Shown: piece by piece, positions 20,916-29,950 of the stretch
Position numbering within the stretch: the first letter of the stretch is position 1
Layout: every line of letters starts with the position of its first letter
Assembly: GCA_028872475.1 (NCBI GenBank)
Contig: JAQYMQ010000021.1
Coordinates: 62,001 to 126,000 of the forward strand
DNA from: Eubacteriales bacterium
GTDB taxonomy: Bacteria; Bacillota; Clostridia; Peptostreptococcales; Anaerovoracaceae
Direction: 5' to 3'
DNA length: 64,000 bases
Program-made: the position numbers and the translations under genes
Notes under the pieces: generated by a model
What the model saw: the letters and a program-made list of their open reading frames with translations, nothing else
Databases searched by the model: none
What the model was told of the DNA's origin: nothing

Positions 20916-22706
20916 GTGAATAATAAGGATTTGTTAAACAATATACCTACTACAAATGATGAAATTTTAGCATGGCTGAAACAGGTAGTGGAATTGACAA
21001 ACCCAGATGAAGTTGTGTGGATTACAGGAGAAGAGCAACAGCTGGAAGACTTGAGAAAAGAAGCTTGTGGCACAGGGGAACTTATTAAGCTTAATGATGA
21101 AAAGTTAGAAGGATGTTATTTACACCGAAGCGACAAGAACGATGTAGCTAGAGTTGAAGGAAGAACTTTTATTTGTACAGAGACTGAGGAAGAGGCAGGC
21201 CCTACAAATAACTGGATGGACCCTGCAAAGATGAGAGAAAAGCTAAAAACATTGTACAAGGATTCTATGAAGGGTAGAACTATGTATGTTATACCATTTT
21301 CTATGGGGCTTGTAGATTCTCCGTCTGCGAAATACGGCATTGAAGTTACAGATTCTATATATGTAGTAGTAAATATGGCTATTATGACAAGAATAGGTAA
21401 TGAAGTAATGAAGGCGATTGAGGAAAAAGGTGAATTCACAAAGGGGCTTCATGCAAAAGCTGACCTTAACGCTGAAGAAAGATATATAGTGCATTTCCCT
21501 CAAGATAATGAGATTATGTCAATTAACTCAGGATACGGCGGAAATGTTTTGCTTGGTAAGAAGTGTCTAGCTCTTAGAATTGCGTCATACTTAGGTAAAG
21601 CTCAGGGATGGATGGCAGAACATATGCTCATCTTAGGAGTTAAAAATCCTGAAGGTAGACAGGACTACATCGCAGCAGCATTTCCATCAGCTTGCGGTAA
21701 GACAAATCTTGCAATGCTTATTCCGCCAGAAGGCTATAAGAAGGATGGTTGGGAAGTTACTTGTATTGGTGACGATATTGCATGGATAAGAGTTGGTGAA
21801 GATGGTAGACTTTGGGCGATTAATCCTGAAAACGGTTTCTTTGGTGTTGCTCCTGGAACAAGCGAAAAATCTAATCCTAATGCACTTGCATCAACAAAGA
21901 AGAATGCGATATTTACTAATGTTGGTCTTAACTTAGATGACAATACAGTTTGGTGGGAAAAATTAGATAAAAATCCTCCAAAGAATGGACTTGACTGGAT
22001 GGGACAGCCTTGGACTCCTGAATCAGGTACAAATATGGCTCATCCAAACTCAAGATTTACAGCTTATGCAAAAAATTGTCCTTGTATTTCGCCAGCATTT
22101 GATAAACCAGAAGGCGTTCCTTTAAGTGCTATAGTATTTGGTGGAAGAAGAGCTAAAACTGCACCGCTAGTATATCAATCAAGAGATTGGAAGCATGGCG
22201 TATTTGTTGGTTCAATAATGGCGTCAGAAACTACAGCTGCTATAATGGGACAGGTTGGTGTTGTAAGAAGAGATCCAATGGCAATGTTACCTTTCTGTGG
22301 TTATCACATGGGTGACTACTGGCAGCACTGGTTAGATATGGAGAATTTGGCAGGTGATGTTCCTGAAATCTTTAATGTAAACTGGTTTAGAGTTGACGAT
22401 AATGGTGACTTTATATGGCCAGGATTTGGAGATAATCTAAGAGTAATTGAGTGGATATTAAAGAGAGTGCATGGCGAAATTGAAGCGAAGGATACTGCAA
22501 TCGGATACATGCCAGAAGCTCAGGATATCAACATAGATGATTGTGATATTAGCTTAGAAGCTTTGGAGTCAATCTTGAAAGTAGAAGATAATTATTGGAA
22601 AGAGGATGTAGCTAGTATTAAAGAGTTTTATGACAAGATTGGTGATAGAACTCCAAAAGAATTAAGAGAAGAATTAGAAAAACTAGAAAATTCTTTAAAT
22701 TTATAG
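20916..22706 (+). CDS. pckG: Phosphoenolpyruvate carboxykinase (GTP) (GTG start)
   Basis: FPSACGKTNLAML, GDDIAWIR, GVAPGTSEKSNPNA, FNVNWFRVDDNGDFIWPGFGDN. Confidence 0.96.
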   Translation: MNNKDLLNNIPTTNDEILAWLKQVVELTNPDEVVWITGEEQQLEDLRKEACGTGELIKLNDEKLEGCYLHRSDKNDVARVEGRTFICTETEEEAGPTNNWMDPAKMREKLKTLYKDSMKGRTMYVIPFSMGLVDSPSAKYGIEVTDSIYVVVNMAIMTRIGNEVMKAIEEKGEFTKGLHAKADLNAEERYIVHFPQDNEIMSINSGYGGNVLLGKKCLALRIASYLGKAQGWMAEHMLILGVKNPEGRQDYIAAAFPSACGKTNLAMLIPPEGYKKDGWEVTCIGDDIAWIRVGEDGRLWAINPENGFFGVAPGTSEKSNPNALASTKKNAIFTNVGLNLDDNTVWWEKLDKNPPKNGLDWMGQPWTPESGTNMAHPNSRFTAYAKNCPCISPAFDKPEGVPLSAIVFGGRRAKTAPLVYQSRDWKHGVFVGSIMASETTAAIMGQVGVVRRDPMAMLPFCGYHMGDYWQHWLDMENLAGDVPEIFNVNWFRVDDNGDFIWPGFGDNLRVIEWILKRVHGEIEAKDTAIGYMPEAQDINIDDCDISLEALESILKVEDNYWKEDVASIKEFYDKIGDRTPKELREELEKLENSLNL

Positions 22707-22736
22707 ATTTATAGCTTGTAAAATTGCTTATTTATA

Positions 22737-22765
22737 TTGACATTTAAGCAATTTGAGCATAAAAT
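22737..22765 (+). promoter_or_regulatory. Sigma-A-type promoter for rplM-rpsI
   Basis: TTGACA-N17-TAAAAT. Confidence 0.75.
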
Positions 22766-22771
22766 ATTTGA

Positions 22772-22903
22772 GTACGCTTGTAGAGGGAGACTTCGTGCGA
22801 GCTACGCTAAAAGTTATTAGTAAAGCATTGAAACCGATAAATTATCCGAGTAAATGCGACCGAAAAGAATGGAGACATTTGAGTAGGTAGGAAGGAAGAT
22901 GAA
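22772..22903 (+). ncRNA. Putative structured rplM leader (L13-leader-like position)
   Basis: About 130 nt untranslated leader between the promoter and rplM, with several complementary segments; position matches known r-protein leaders in Firmicutes; not folded. Confidence 0.4.
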
Positions 22904-23332
22904 ATGAAATCATTTATCGCAAAGCCTCATGAAGTAGAGCGCAAATGGTACATCGTTGATGCTGAGGGTAAGACTTTAGGTCGTATGGCAGCAGAAGTTG
23001 CGTCTGTACTAAGAGGTAAGAACAAGCCAATTTACACACCACACGTTGACTGTGGAGATTATGTAATCATCATTAATGCAGAAAAGGTAGCTGTAACAGG
23101 CAAAAAGAGAAAAGAAAAGATCTATAAGAGACATACTGGATATCCAGGCGGCTTAAGAGAGATGACTTTTGAACAGTTATTAGAAAAGCATCCAACTGAG
23201 GTTGTAAGGCATGCTGTTAAAGGCATGATGCCAAAGGGCAAATTAGGTAGACAGATGTTTAAGAAGCTAAAGGTTTATGCAGGCGCAGAACATGAGCATG
23301 CAGCACAGAAACCTGAAGTATTAGAAGTGTAG
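22904..23332 (+). CDS. rplM: 50S ribosomal protein L13
   Basis: [46 protein letters not shown]. Confidence 0.97.
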   Translation: MKSFIAKPHEVERKWYIVDAEGKTLGRMAAEVASVLRGKNKPIYTPHVDCGDYVIIINAEKVAVTGKKRKEKIYKRHTGYPGGLREMTFEQLLEKHPTEVVRHAVKGMMPKGKLGRQMFKKLKVYAGAEHEHAAQKPEVLEV

Positions 23333-23344
23333 GAGGGATGACAG

Positions 23345-23740
23345 ATGGCAAAGATGCAATATTGCGGAACAGGTAGAAGAAAATCTTCTGTTGCTAGAGT
23401 TAGACTAGTTCCTGGCACTGGTAAGATTACAGTTAATAAGAAGGATCTTGATGATTACCTAGCATTAGAAATCGTTAAGAGAGAAGTAAAGAGACCTTTT
23501 GAAATTGCTGGATGCGTAGATAAGTTCGACGTAATCGCTACAGTAAGAGGTGGTGGATTTACTGGACAGGCTGGAGCTTTAAGACATGGTATTTCAAGAG
23601 CATTATGCACAGTTGATGCAGAAGCATATAGACCGGCTTTAAAGGCTGCAGGATTCTTAACTAGAGATTCTAGAATGAAGGAAAGAAAGAAGTACGGCTT
23701 AAAGAAAGCGAGAAAGGCTTCTCAGTTCTCAAAGAGATAA
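23345..23740 (+). CDS. rpsI: 30S ribosomal protein S9
   Basis: [23 protein letters not shown]...[14 protein letters not shown]. Confidence 0.97.
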   Translation: MAKMQYCGTGRRKSSVARVRLVPGTGKITVNKKDLDDYLALEIVKREVKRPFEIAGCVDKFDVIATVRGGGFTGQAGALRHGISRALCTVDAEAYRPALKAAGFLTRDSRMKERKKYGLKKARKASQFSKR

Positions 23741-23753
23741 TAAACTCAAACTT

Positions 23754-23788
23754 AAAAACCTTGAAAATTCAGTGTTTTCAAGGTTTTT
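23754..23788 (+). terminator. Intrinsic terminator of rplM-rpsI
   Basis: AAAAACCTTGAAAA ttcagtg TTTTCAAGGTTTTTT. Confidence 0.9.
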
Positions 23789-23829
23789 TGTTTCTTTAAT
23801 TATCTATGAAATGTCATAAAATCGTGCTT

Positions 23830-23873
23830 GTTAGTAACACACTAGTAACGTACTAGTAACGTACTAGTAACAA
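23830..23873. repeat. Four 11-bp tandem iterations (GTTAGTAACAC, ACTAGTAACGT x2, ACTAGTAACAA)
   Basis: Direct reading; 11-bp period, core ACTAGTAAC. Confidence 0.9.
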
Positions 23874-23944
23874 AGAATATTATGTCTTGTGCAAGATTTT
23901 TAGCGTACCCATATTTGCATAATAATTTATTTGTAGCTCCCTCA

Positions 23945-24078
23945 TTACTTATTAGTTGCCTGTTTTATTCCTTGTTCTAGCTGTTTTAGTTCTTTGTCTG
24001 TTGCATCAACCGTCTTTTTAACGCCTGCAAAGGCACTTTCAAGTCTTTAAGTAAATTTTCAATAGTTTCTCTTTTCAT
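23945..24078 (-). pseudogene. Frameshifted small ORF; restored reading MKRETIENLLKD/LESAFAGVKKTVDATDKELKQLEQGIKQATNK
   Basis: RBS AAGGAG upstream; adding one base after codon 12 gives a 44-aa ORF. Confidence 0.45.
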
Positions 24079-24259
24079 TTCTTCTCCTTCTTCGATACGC
24101 TTTTTACGGGGTCGCTTCCCTCTCGTTGTGCAATATTACGCTTTGCACTTAGCAATAATTTTTTGTATAAAAAAAGACCGACTAATATAGCCAGCCTTTA
24201 TTATCATATTCTATTACCTATAACACAGGAACGCATGGCATGGTTTACTCCTTTCTAGT

Positions 24260-24514
24260 TTATTCTATTGTAATATTCCCAATTTCTATTGGTTCAAATT
24301 CTATTCCATCATCTTTTAACGGTTCTTCCCGTATTCGTTGATACGCTTCCTGTCTTTCAGGATCTACCTCAAAGTGATAGCCTCTATTACATTCTTCTCC
24401 ATTTTCTTCAAAATGTTTTGGATATTCACCATTCGGGAACGCTTTACACACAGGAATTGTTCCTTTTTTTCCGAGGTCATGCTTACACCATCCACATCTA
24501 TCTACCTTAACCAT
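24260..24514 (-). CDS. Small Cys-rich hypothetical protein, phage-like
   Basis: 84 aa, CGWCKHDLGKKGTIPVCKAFPNGEYPKHF; ATG directly abuts the stop of the upstream gene. Confidence 0.6.
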   Translation of the reverse strand: MVKVDRCGWCKHDLGKKGTIPVCKAFPNGEYPKHFEENGEECNRGYHFEVDPERQEAYQRIREEPLKDDGIEFEPIEIGNITIE

Positions 24515-24922
24515 TTAATCCCCTATTATTTCTTCAAAAATTTTCTTTCCTCTATCCGACACAAGCTCATATTTCCCTTGCTTCTTTAATACGCCTATTT
24601 CAGCTATAGTTTCTGCTAAATCACTTTCAGCAACCTCACTTATTTCGGCATATCCATCAGCCTCGCATAATTGCTCATATTTAGCGTACATTACTTTTTT
24701 TGTTGTTTTTGCGTGCATATATTCGTGGAAAACTGCATCGTCAAGGGAATTGCAAACTGTATGCTTTGAACATTTAAACATTTCATCAACGATCATTCCT
24801 TTTATCTTTGCCTTTGCTCTTTCAATCTCACTTAATAAGTTTTCTTTGCAGAATATTAATTTGTTTTTCAAAGTAGTAAAATTTTTATTTGTAATACTAA
24901 ATTTTTGTTTTGATGTATCCAT
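24515..24922 (-). CDS. HExxH-motif protein resembling the C-terminal domain of phage MuF/minor-head proteins
   Basis: 135 aa; FHEYMHAK (HExxH) and ISEVAESDLAETIAEIGVLKK. Confidence 0.5.
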   Translation of the reverse strand: MDTSKQKFSITNKNFTTLKNKLIFCKENLLSEIERAKAKIKGMIVDEMFKCSKHTVCNSLDDAVFHEYMHAKTTKKVMYAKYEQLCEADGYAEISEVAESDLAETIAEIGVLKKQGKYELVSDRGKKIFEEIIGD

Positions 24923-25076
24923 TGCTTATAACAATATCTAGTAGATTTATAACATATTCTGGAGGGTTTCTTTTTCCTGCATGCCAATCTTGAACAGTAC
25001 GAAGTGGTATTCCGAAAAGTTTTGAAAATTCGCTTTGATTTAATTGACTTTTTTTTAATATTTCTTTAACCGTCAT
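24897..25076 (-). CDS. Small helix-turn-helix protein (59 aa; below the ORF-track cutoff)
   Basis: Manual translation MTVKEILKKSQLNQSEFSKLFGIPLRTVQDWHAGKRNPPEYVINLLDIVISNGYIKTKI*; HTH SQLNQSEFSKLFGIPLRTVQDWHAGKR; overlaps the 135-aa gene. Confidence 0.75.
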   Translation of the reverse strand: MTVKEILKKSQLNQSEFSKLFGIPLRTVQDWHAGKRNPPEYVINLLDIVISNGYIKTKI

Positions 25077-25473
25077 GATTAACCTTTTTTATTTAATAAA
25101 TTAACATGTATCAATTTTATTAAGTCTAGAGCTATAAAAAAGATTCTGTAAATATTATTAATTCTTTCATTGTATTTCTTTCTAAGAGCTTGAATGTCAA
25201 GTAGAAATGCATATCTTTTTAAAAAAAATGTGTAAAATGACTACTATTTTTGTTTATTATAAACATTTTAGTTGGATATTAGCAAATTTTAAGGCAAATA
25301 TAATAAACATTTTTATTGTAAATATATTTAATTACAACAAAAAAATACGTATAAACATTATACTTTTTTATATTATAATTATTTTTTATATAACATAAGA
25401 ATAGATTCCTATTCGTTTTAATTCCTTAATATATCGTTCATTAGATGATTCTCCATTAAAGATACCTCTATCA

Positions 25474-25863
25474 TTATTTTTCTCCTTTTAATACATAAAT
25501 GCCAGCTAGAGATAAAATAAACATTATTGTTAATGATAGTAGACTAGTATAATCCCCTGTATTTACTCCAGTATTTTCATTTTGTCCTGGTACTTCATTG
25601 TAATTAAAATTAACGCTTGCTAATGGATAAACTCTTATAGTCTGATCTTTATTTTCAAATACTTTATGCTCATCTATTTTTTTACCATCTTTATCGTAGA
25701 TTTCTTCAAAGCAAACTAAATCACCCTCAAAGCCTGTAGAATTAAATTCAGGAAATTCTACTTCAAATTTTCCGTTTACTTCTTTAATCTCAACCTCTGT
25801 TGTTGCTTCTACTTTTTTACCATCTTTATCAATAAATAGCTTCTTCAAAATTGTTAAAGGCAA
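25474..25863 (-). pseudogene. C-terminal fragment of a sortase-anchored surface protein
   Basis: ENTGVNTGDYTSLLSLTIMFILSLAGIYVLKGEK = Thr-Gly motif, hydrophobic span, basic tail; no credible start codon, 5' end missing. Confidence 0.7.
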
Positions 25864-25988
25864 AGGAACAGATGAAAGGACAGGAAGAAAAGAAAAAATC
25901 TGTACTTGGAGCTATCAAGAAATATCAAGCTGAAGATAAGGAAAAGCCTAAAGAAAAGAAAAAAGCATCAAAAGCAGCTGAGAGATAA
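25863..25988 (+). pseudogene. 3' fragment of an integrative/conjugative-element gene
   Basis: Frame KEQMKGQEEKKKSVLGAIKKYQAEDKEKPKEKKKASKAAER* begins abruptly at the junction with the opposite-strand surface-protein fragment; followed by its own terminator. Confidence 0.5.
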
Positions 25989-25995
25989 ACTTATG

Positions 25996-26032
25996 GTCGG
26001 TGCGGTCTTAGGACTGCACCGGCTATTTTTTT
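25996..26032 (+). terminator. Intrinsic terminator
   Basis: GTCGGTGCGGTC ttag GACTGCACCGGC + T7 (two G-U wobbles). Confidence 0.85.
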
Positions 26033-26098
26033 AGTTGAGGAATTGTGTTATAATACATGAAGTATAAATTCAACAATATGAATATAAAGGGTGTAAAA

Positions 26099-26320
26099 AT
26101 GAAAGTGAACTATAATGGGTTATGGAAGCTATTGATAGACAAGAACATGAATAAAAAAGACTTAAAGGAAAAGCTTGGTATTGCCCCTGCAACCATAGCA
26201 AAAATGGGTAAAGGAGAATTTGTTAGTATGGAAATTCTTTATAGAATTTGCGTTGCTCTCAATACCGATTTTGGAGAGCTAATCTCAGTAAGCAGATCTA
26301 TTATTGACGATGAGCAATAG
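26099..26320 (+). CDS. Cro/C1-type helix-turn-helix regulator
   Basis: MNKKDLKEKLGIAPATIAKMGKGEFVSMEILYRICVALNTDFGEL. Confidence 0.85.
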   Translation: MKVNYNGLWKLLIDKNMNKKDLKEKLGIAPATIAKMGKGEFVSMEILYRICVALNTDFGELISVSRSIIDDEQ

Positions 26321-26416
26321 CATATATTTCTATGAAGATTTCTTACATCATCCGTAAGTGTTATTTTAGTTCGCCACAGACTAAAATTAGATTAACAAAT
26401 TATGGAGGTGTTATAT

Positions 26417-27190
26417 ATGGAAATAATTTTAAAAGTAGAATCATTAAAAAAATATTATGGAAAAGATCATAACATAACAAAGGCACTAAATGGCATATCT
26501 TTTCAAGTTATGAAAGGTGAATTCTTGGGGATTATGGGGAGCAGTGGTTCGGGAAAAACTACACTGCTTAATTGCCTTGCAACCATAATCAAACCGACTG
26601 ATGGTTTAATTCAAATGCAAAATCAAGATTTAAGTAATTTAAAAGGAAACAGTTTAGCCGATTATAGAGGTAAAATGATTGGCTATCTATTTCAAAACTT
26701 CGAACTTTTGGATAACCTGACGGCAAAAGAAAATATATTATTACCGTTATCGTTGCATAATGTGGATGAAAAAGAAAGTAGAAGAAGATTGGAATTGCTT
26801 GCAGGATATTTTGATATTTCTGAACTTCTTAATAAATTTCCTACACAGATGTCAGGTGGACAAAGGCAGAGAGTGGCTGCTGCACGGGCTTTGATTTTAG
26901 ATCCTAAGATTGTATTTGCAGACGAACCAACAGGTGCATTAGATTCAAAAAATGCAAATATTTTAATGCAAAAATTATCAGCTATGAATGAAATAGAAGA
27001 TACAACAATTCTTATGGTTACTCATGATTCAGTGGCAGCAAGTTTTTGTAATAGGATTTTATTTATTCAAGACGGAAAGCTCTTCCATGAAATAAGACGA
27101 GATTATCCAAGGGAAACTCAAGAAGATTTTCATCAAAGAATATTGAAGGTTATGTCAACACTTGCTGGAGGTGATCTTAATGTTTTCTAA
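26417..27190 (+). CDS. ABC transporter ATP-binding protein, BceA-like
   Basis: GSSGSGKTTLLN, MSGGQRQRVAAARAL, VFADEPTGALDSKN; RBS GGAGG before ATG 26417. Confidence 0.92.
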   Translation: MEIILKVESLKKYYGKDHNITKALNGISFQVMKGEFLGIMGSSGSGKTTLLNCLATIIKPTDGLIQMQNQDLSNLKGNSLADYRGKMIGYLFQNFELLDNLTAKENILLPLSLHNVDEKESRRRLELLAGYFDISELLNKFPTQMSGGQRQRVAAARALILDPKIVFADEPTGALDSKNANILMQKLSAMNEIEDTTILMVTHDSVAASFCNRILFIQDGKLFHEIRRDYPRETQEDFHQRILKVMSTLAGGDLNVF

Positions 27191-29234
27191 ATTGGTCGCG
27201 AGAAATAGTAAGAGAGATAGGAAAAACAACGGATTATATTTCGGTTCAATGATTATATCAATTATTGCTTTTTATATCATTCTTTCGTTATCACATCAGG
27301 ATGTTATGATTTTTTTGCAGAAAATGGAGAGTGATGCAGTAAGCAGACTTTTTACAATCATTCCGATTTTTTATATATCGACTTTGGTGATACTGTTTTT
27401 TCTGATATATTTTGCGAGCAGTATGCAGATGGAAAGAAGAAAACATGAATTTGGTGTCTATCTTACATTAGGAATGCGTAGACAAAATTTATTTTCGATG
27501 CTCATGCTGGAGGACTTTAGAAATAATATAATTGCTCTTGGAATCGGACTTCCTATTGCAATAATGATTTCAGAACTAATAAGTCTTATAACAGCAAAAA
27601 TCGTTGGACTTGGCATTATTGGTCATAGATTCTCGCTGTCATTTATGGCAATACTGTTTACTATTGTCGGGTTTATGATTGTAAAATTTATTGCTTTTAT
27701 AATTTTGAGTACAAGAATAGCAAACAAGGAAATTGGAGAGCTTCTTACATATTCACCTTCTGGAGTTAAAAGAATGCTGCCAAAAGGAATTTATTTAGTT
27801 GGTTCTATTATAGGTATTATGTTTCTTGTCAAAGCGTATCATTATGGAATAAGTGGTGAAGCGTGGGACAGCACAAGAAATATGGGAATCACAGTTTTGC
27901 TCGGTACTTTGGGTACGATTTTACTATTCTTTGGAATACGCTTATTTATAGGTGCTTTGGTAAGCTTAGGAGGTAAACGCAAACTTCGTGCTTATAATTT
28001 CAGGCAGATTCAGGAATTGGTCATCCAGCGTTCCACTGTACTTGCAATTTGTTCTCTTTTGATTTTTTCTGCGTTATGTTTGTTTGGAGCAGGTGTTGCA
28101 ATTTCAAGCAATAGTTCAAATAATCAGACGCATATTTTGGATTATACATTTAAGGATAATGATCTTGCTGCAGATGAAAATATTGATGTGAATAAAGTAG
28201 TAAAAAAACTTAAAGATGCAGATCTGGAATCTCAATTTGAAAAAATAATTGAAATTAAGATAGGAAATCCAAAAGCGGATGGGGAAGTATCATTTGAGAA
28301 TATTGTAAATATCCTAAAAAACTTGAAAGATAGCAAAAACAAAGAGATTTTGATTCATAACTTGGAGCAATATGATGATTGTAAGTTGATTTCCCTTTCC
28401 GGATATAATGAATTAAGAAAGGCTGCAAGATTAAAACCAATCGAATTAAAAGATAATGAAGCTGCTTTATACATGGGGCAAGAATTTTTAATTGATTCAG
28501 TCTTAATGAATGATGTTGTTCAGGCAAATCCGCACATAAAAATTATGGGAAAAACTTTTAAAATCACCGAAGATGTGCAGTCTTTACCCATAGTAACTGA
28601 TCGTGAGATTACAATTTCAGTAGCAATGGTGGTTTCAGACGATATTTTTGCAGAATATACAGGTGGTATCCATTCAAATTATGTCAGTGGAATTTTAGCT
28701 CCACATATTGTTGAAGAAAAAGGGTTGATGCAGGCTATTTCTGCTACAAACGAAAAACTTGACAAGGCTTCCATTGAATATGAAAGTTATATACAGAATA
28801 TGGGCAGGCAGTTGTTCTTCATTATATCGGCAAGTTACATCACCATTTATCTTGCAACTATTTTACTTGTGGTTGCGAATACTATAATTGGTGTACAGTT
28901 CTTGATGGGACAAAGAAAATCACATAGACGATACCAAACTTTGATTCATCTTGGTGCTACTTATGAAACACTTTGCAAATCATCGGGGAAACAGATCAAC
29001 TGGTATTTCGGTTTGCCAATAGTCATTGCACTTATAAACAGTTTCTTTGGAGTTCGTTCGCTGTTTACGGGTATCTTGCCATCAAGTGTAAAGGGAAATA
29101 TATCACAAGTATTTATGATAGCGATTTTCATAATACTTTTGTTAGTTATATTTGAGGTTATATATATGGGAGTTGTAAAGAGCAATAGCAATAAATATTT
29201 GCTGTCTTTAATGGAACCCAAAAGAGAAGAATAA
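27180..29234 (+). CDS. ABC transporter permease, BceB-like
   Basis: 685 aa, FtsX-like, RRKHEFGVYLTLGMRRQNLFSMLMLED, large extracytoplasmic region; overlaps ATPase gene. Confidence 0.88.
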   Translation: MFSKLVARNSKRDRKNNGLYFGSMIISIIAFYIILSLSHQDVMIFLQKMESDAVSRLFTIIPIFYISTLVILFFLIYFASSMQMERRKHEFGVYLTLGMRRQNLFSMLMLEDFRNNIIALGIGLPIAIMISELISLITAKIVGLGIIGHRFSLSFMAILFTIVGFMIVKFIAFIILSTRIANKEIGELLTYSPSGVKRMLPKGIYLVGSIIGIMFLVKAYHYGISGEAWDSTRNMGITVLLGTLGTILLFFGIRLFIGALVSLGGKRKLRAYNFRQIQELVIQRSTVLAICSLLIFSALCLFGAGVAISSNSSNNQTHILDYTFKDNDLAADENIDVNKVVKKLKDADLESQFEKIIEIKIGNPKADGEVSFENIVNILKNLKDSKNKEILIHNLEQYDDCKLISLSGYNELRKAARLKPIELKDNEAALYMGQEFLIDSVLMNDVVQANPHIKIMGKTFKITEDVQSLPIVTDREITISVAMVVSDDIFAEYTGGIHSNYVSGILAPHIVEEKGLMQAISATNEKLDKASIEYESYIQNMGRQLFFIISASYITIYLATILLVVANTIIGVQFLMGQRKSHRRYQTLIHLGATYETLCKSSGKQINWYFGLPIVIALINSFFGVRSLFTGILPSSVKGNISQVFMIAIFIILLLVIFEVIYMGVVKSNSNKYLLSLMEPKREE

Positions 29235-29266
29235 AATCATAAAAACTATGGAAAGGAGGGACTGAT

Positions 29267-29950
29267 ATGAAGCACATTTTAGTAATTGAAGATGAGCCGT
29301 TGATTAGAGATGAGATTGTAATTCTGTTAGAAAAAGCTGGATATCAAGTTGGTAAAATAACTGATTTTAAAGAAACCACTGAACAGGTTCAGAGATATGA
29401 AACAGATTTAATTATATTAGATTTAAATTTACCGGGAGAAACTGGATTTCAAATTTGTAAAAACTTAAAAACTAAAAGCTCTATACCCATATTAGTCCTT
29501 ACTTCCCGTGAGCAGTTAAAAGATGAAATTTACGCTTTAAAGTTAGGAGCAGACGAATATTTGACAAAGCCTTTCAGAAAAGAAAGGCTTTTGGCACGCA
29601 TAGAAAATCTATTAAAACGCTATGAAGGAAGAAATAATCTACTCGAAAAAGATAATTTTTTGCTGGATAGAAATACATACACACTTTATATTGATGGGAA
29701 TTCTATCCTGCTTCCTCAAAATCAAGGAAAGCTATTAGAAGCTCTGTTGACAACGGACGACAATGTGGTAACAAAAGAAGATCTTAGCATGAAGCTCTGG
29801 AATACCACTGAATTTATTGACGAAAATGCTTTGCAAGTAAATATTACAAGATTAAAAAAAGTGATGAAAGAAGTGGGCATTGCTTTTCAAGTTAAGTCTG
29901 TAAGGGGGATAGGATATAAATTGGAAAGGGTGGTGAACAATGAAGAATAA
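29267..29950 (+). CDS. Response regulator, BceR-like
   Basis: ILVIEDEPLIRDEIVILLEKAGYQV, LDLNLPGETG, TKPF, winged-helix C-terminus. Confidence 0.9.
   Translation: MKHILVIEDEPLIRDEIVILLEKAGYQVGKITDFKETTEQVQRYETDLIILDLNLPGETGFQICKNLKTKSSIPILVLTSREQLKDEIYALKLGADEYLTKPFRKERLLARIENLLKRYEGRNNLLEKDNFLLDRNTYTLYIDGNSILLPQNQGKLLEALLTTDDNVVTKEDLSMKLWNTTEFIDENALQVNITRLKKVMKEVGIAFQVKSVRGIGYKLERVVNNEE

Noticed and set aside
24289-24589. Plus-strand ORFs of 73 and 83 aa
   Set aside because: Antisense to the minus-strand phage-like genes, which have coherent start/stop coupling; no RBS or domain seen.
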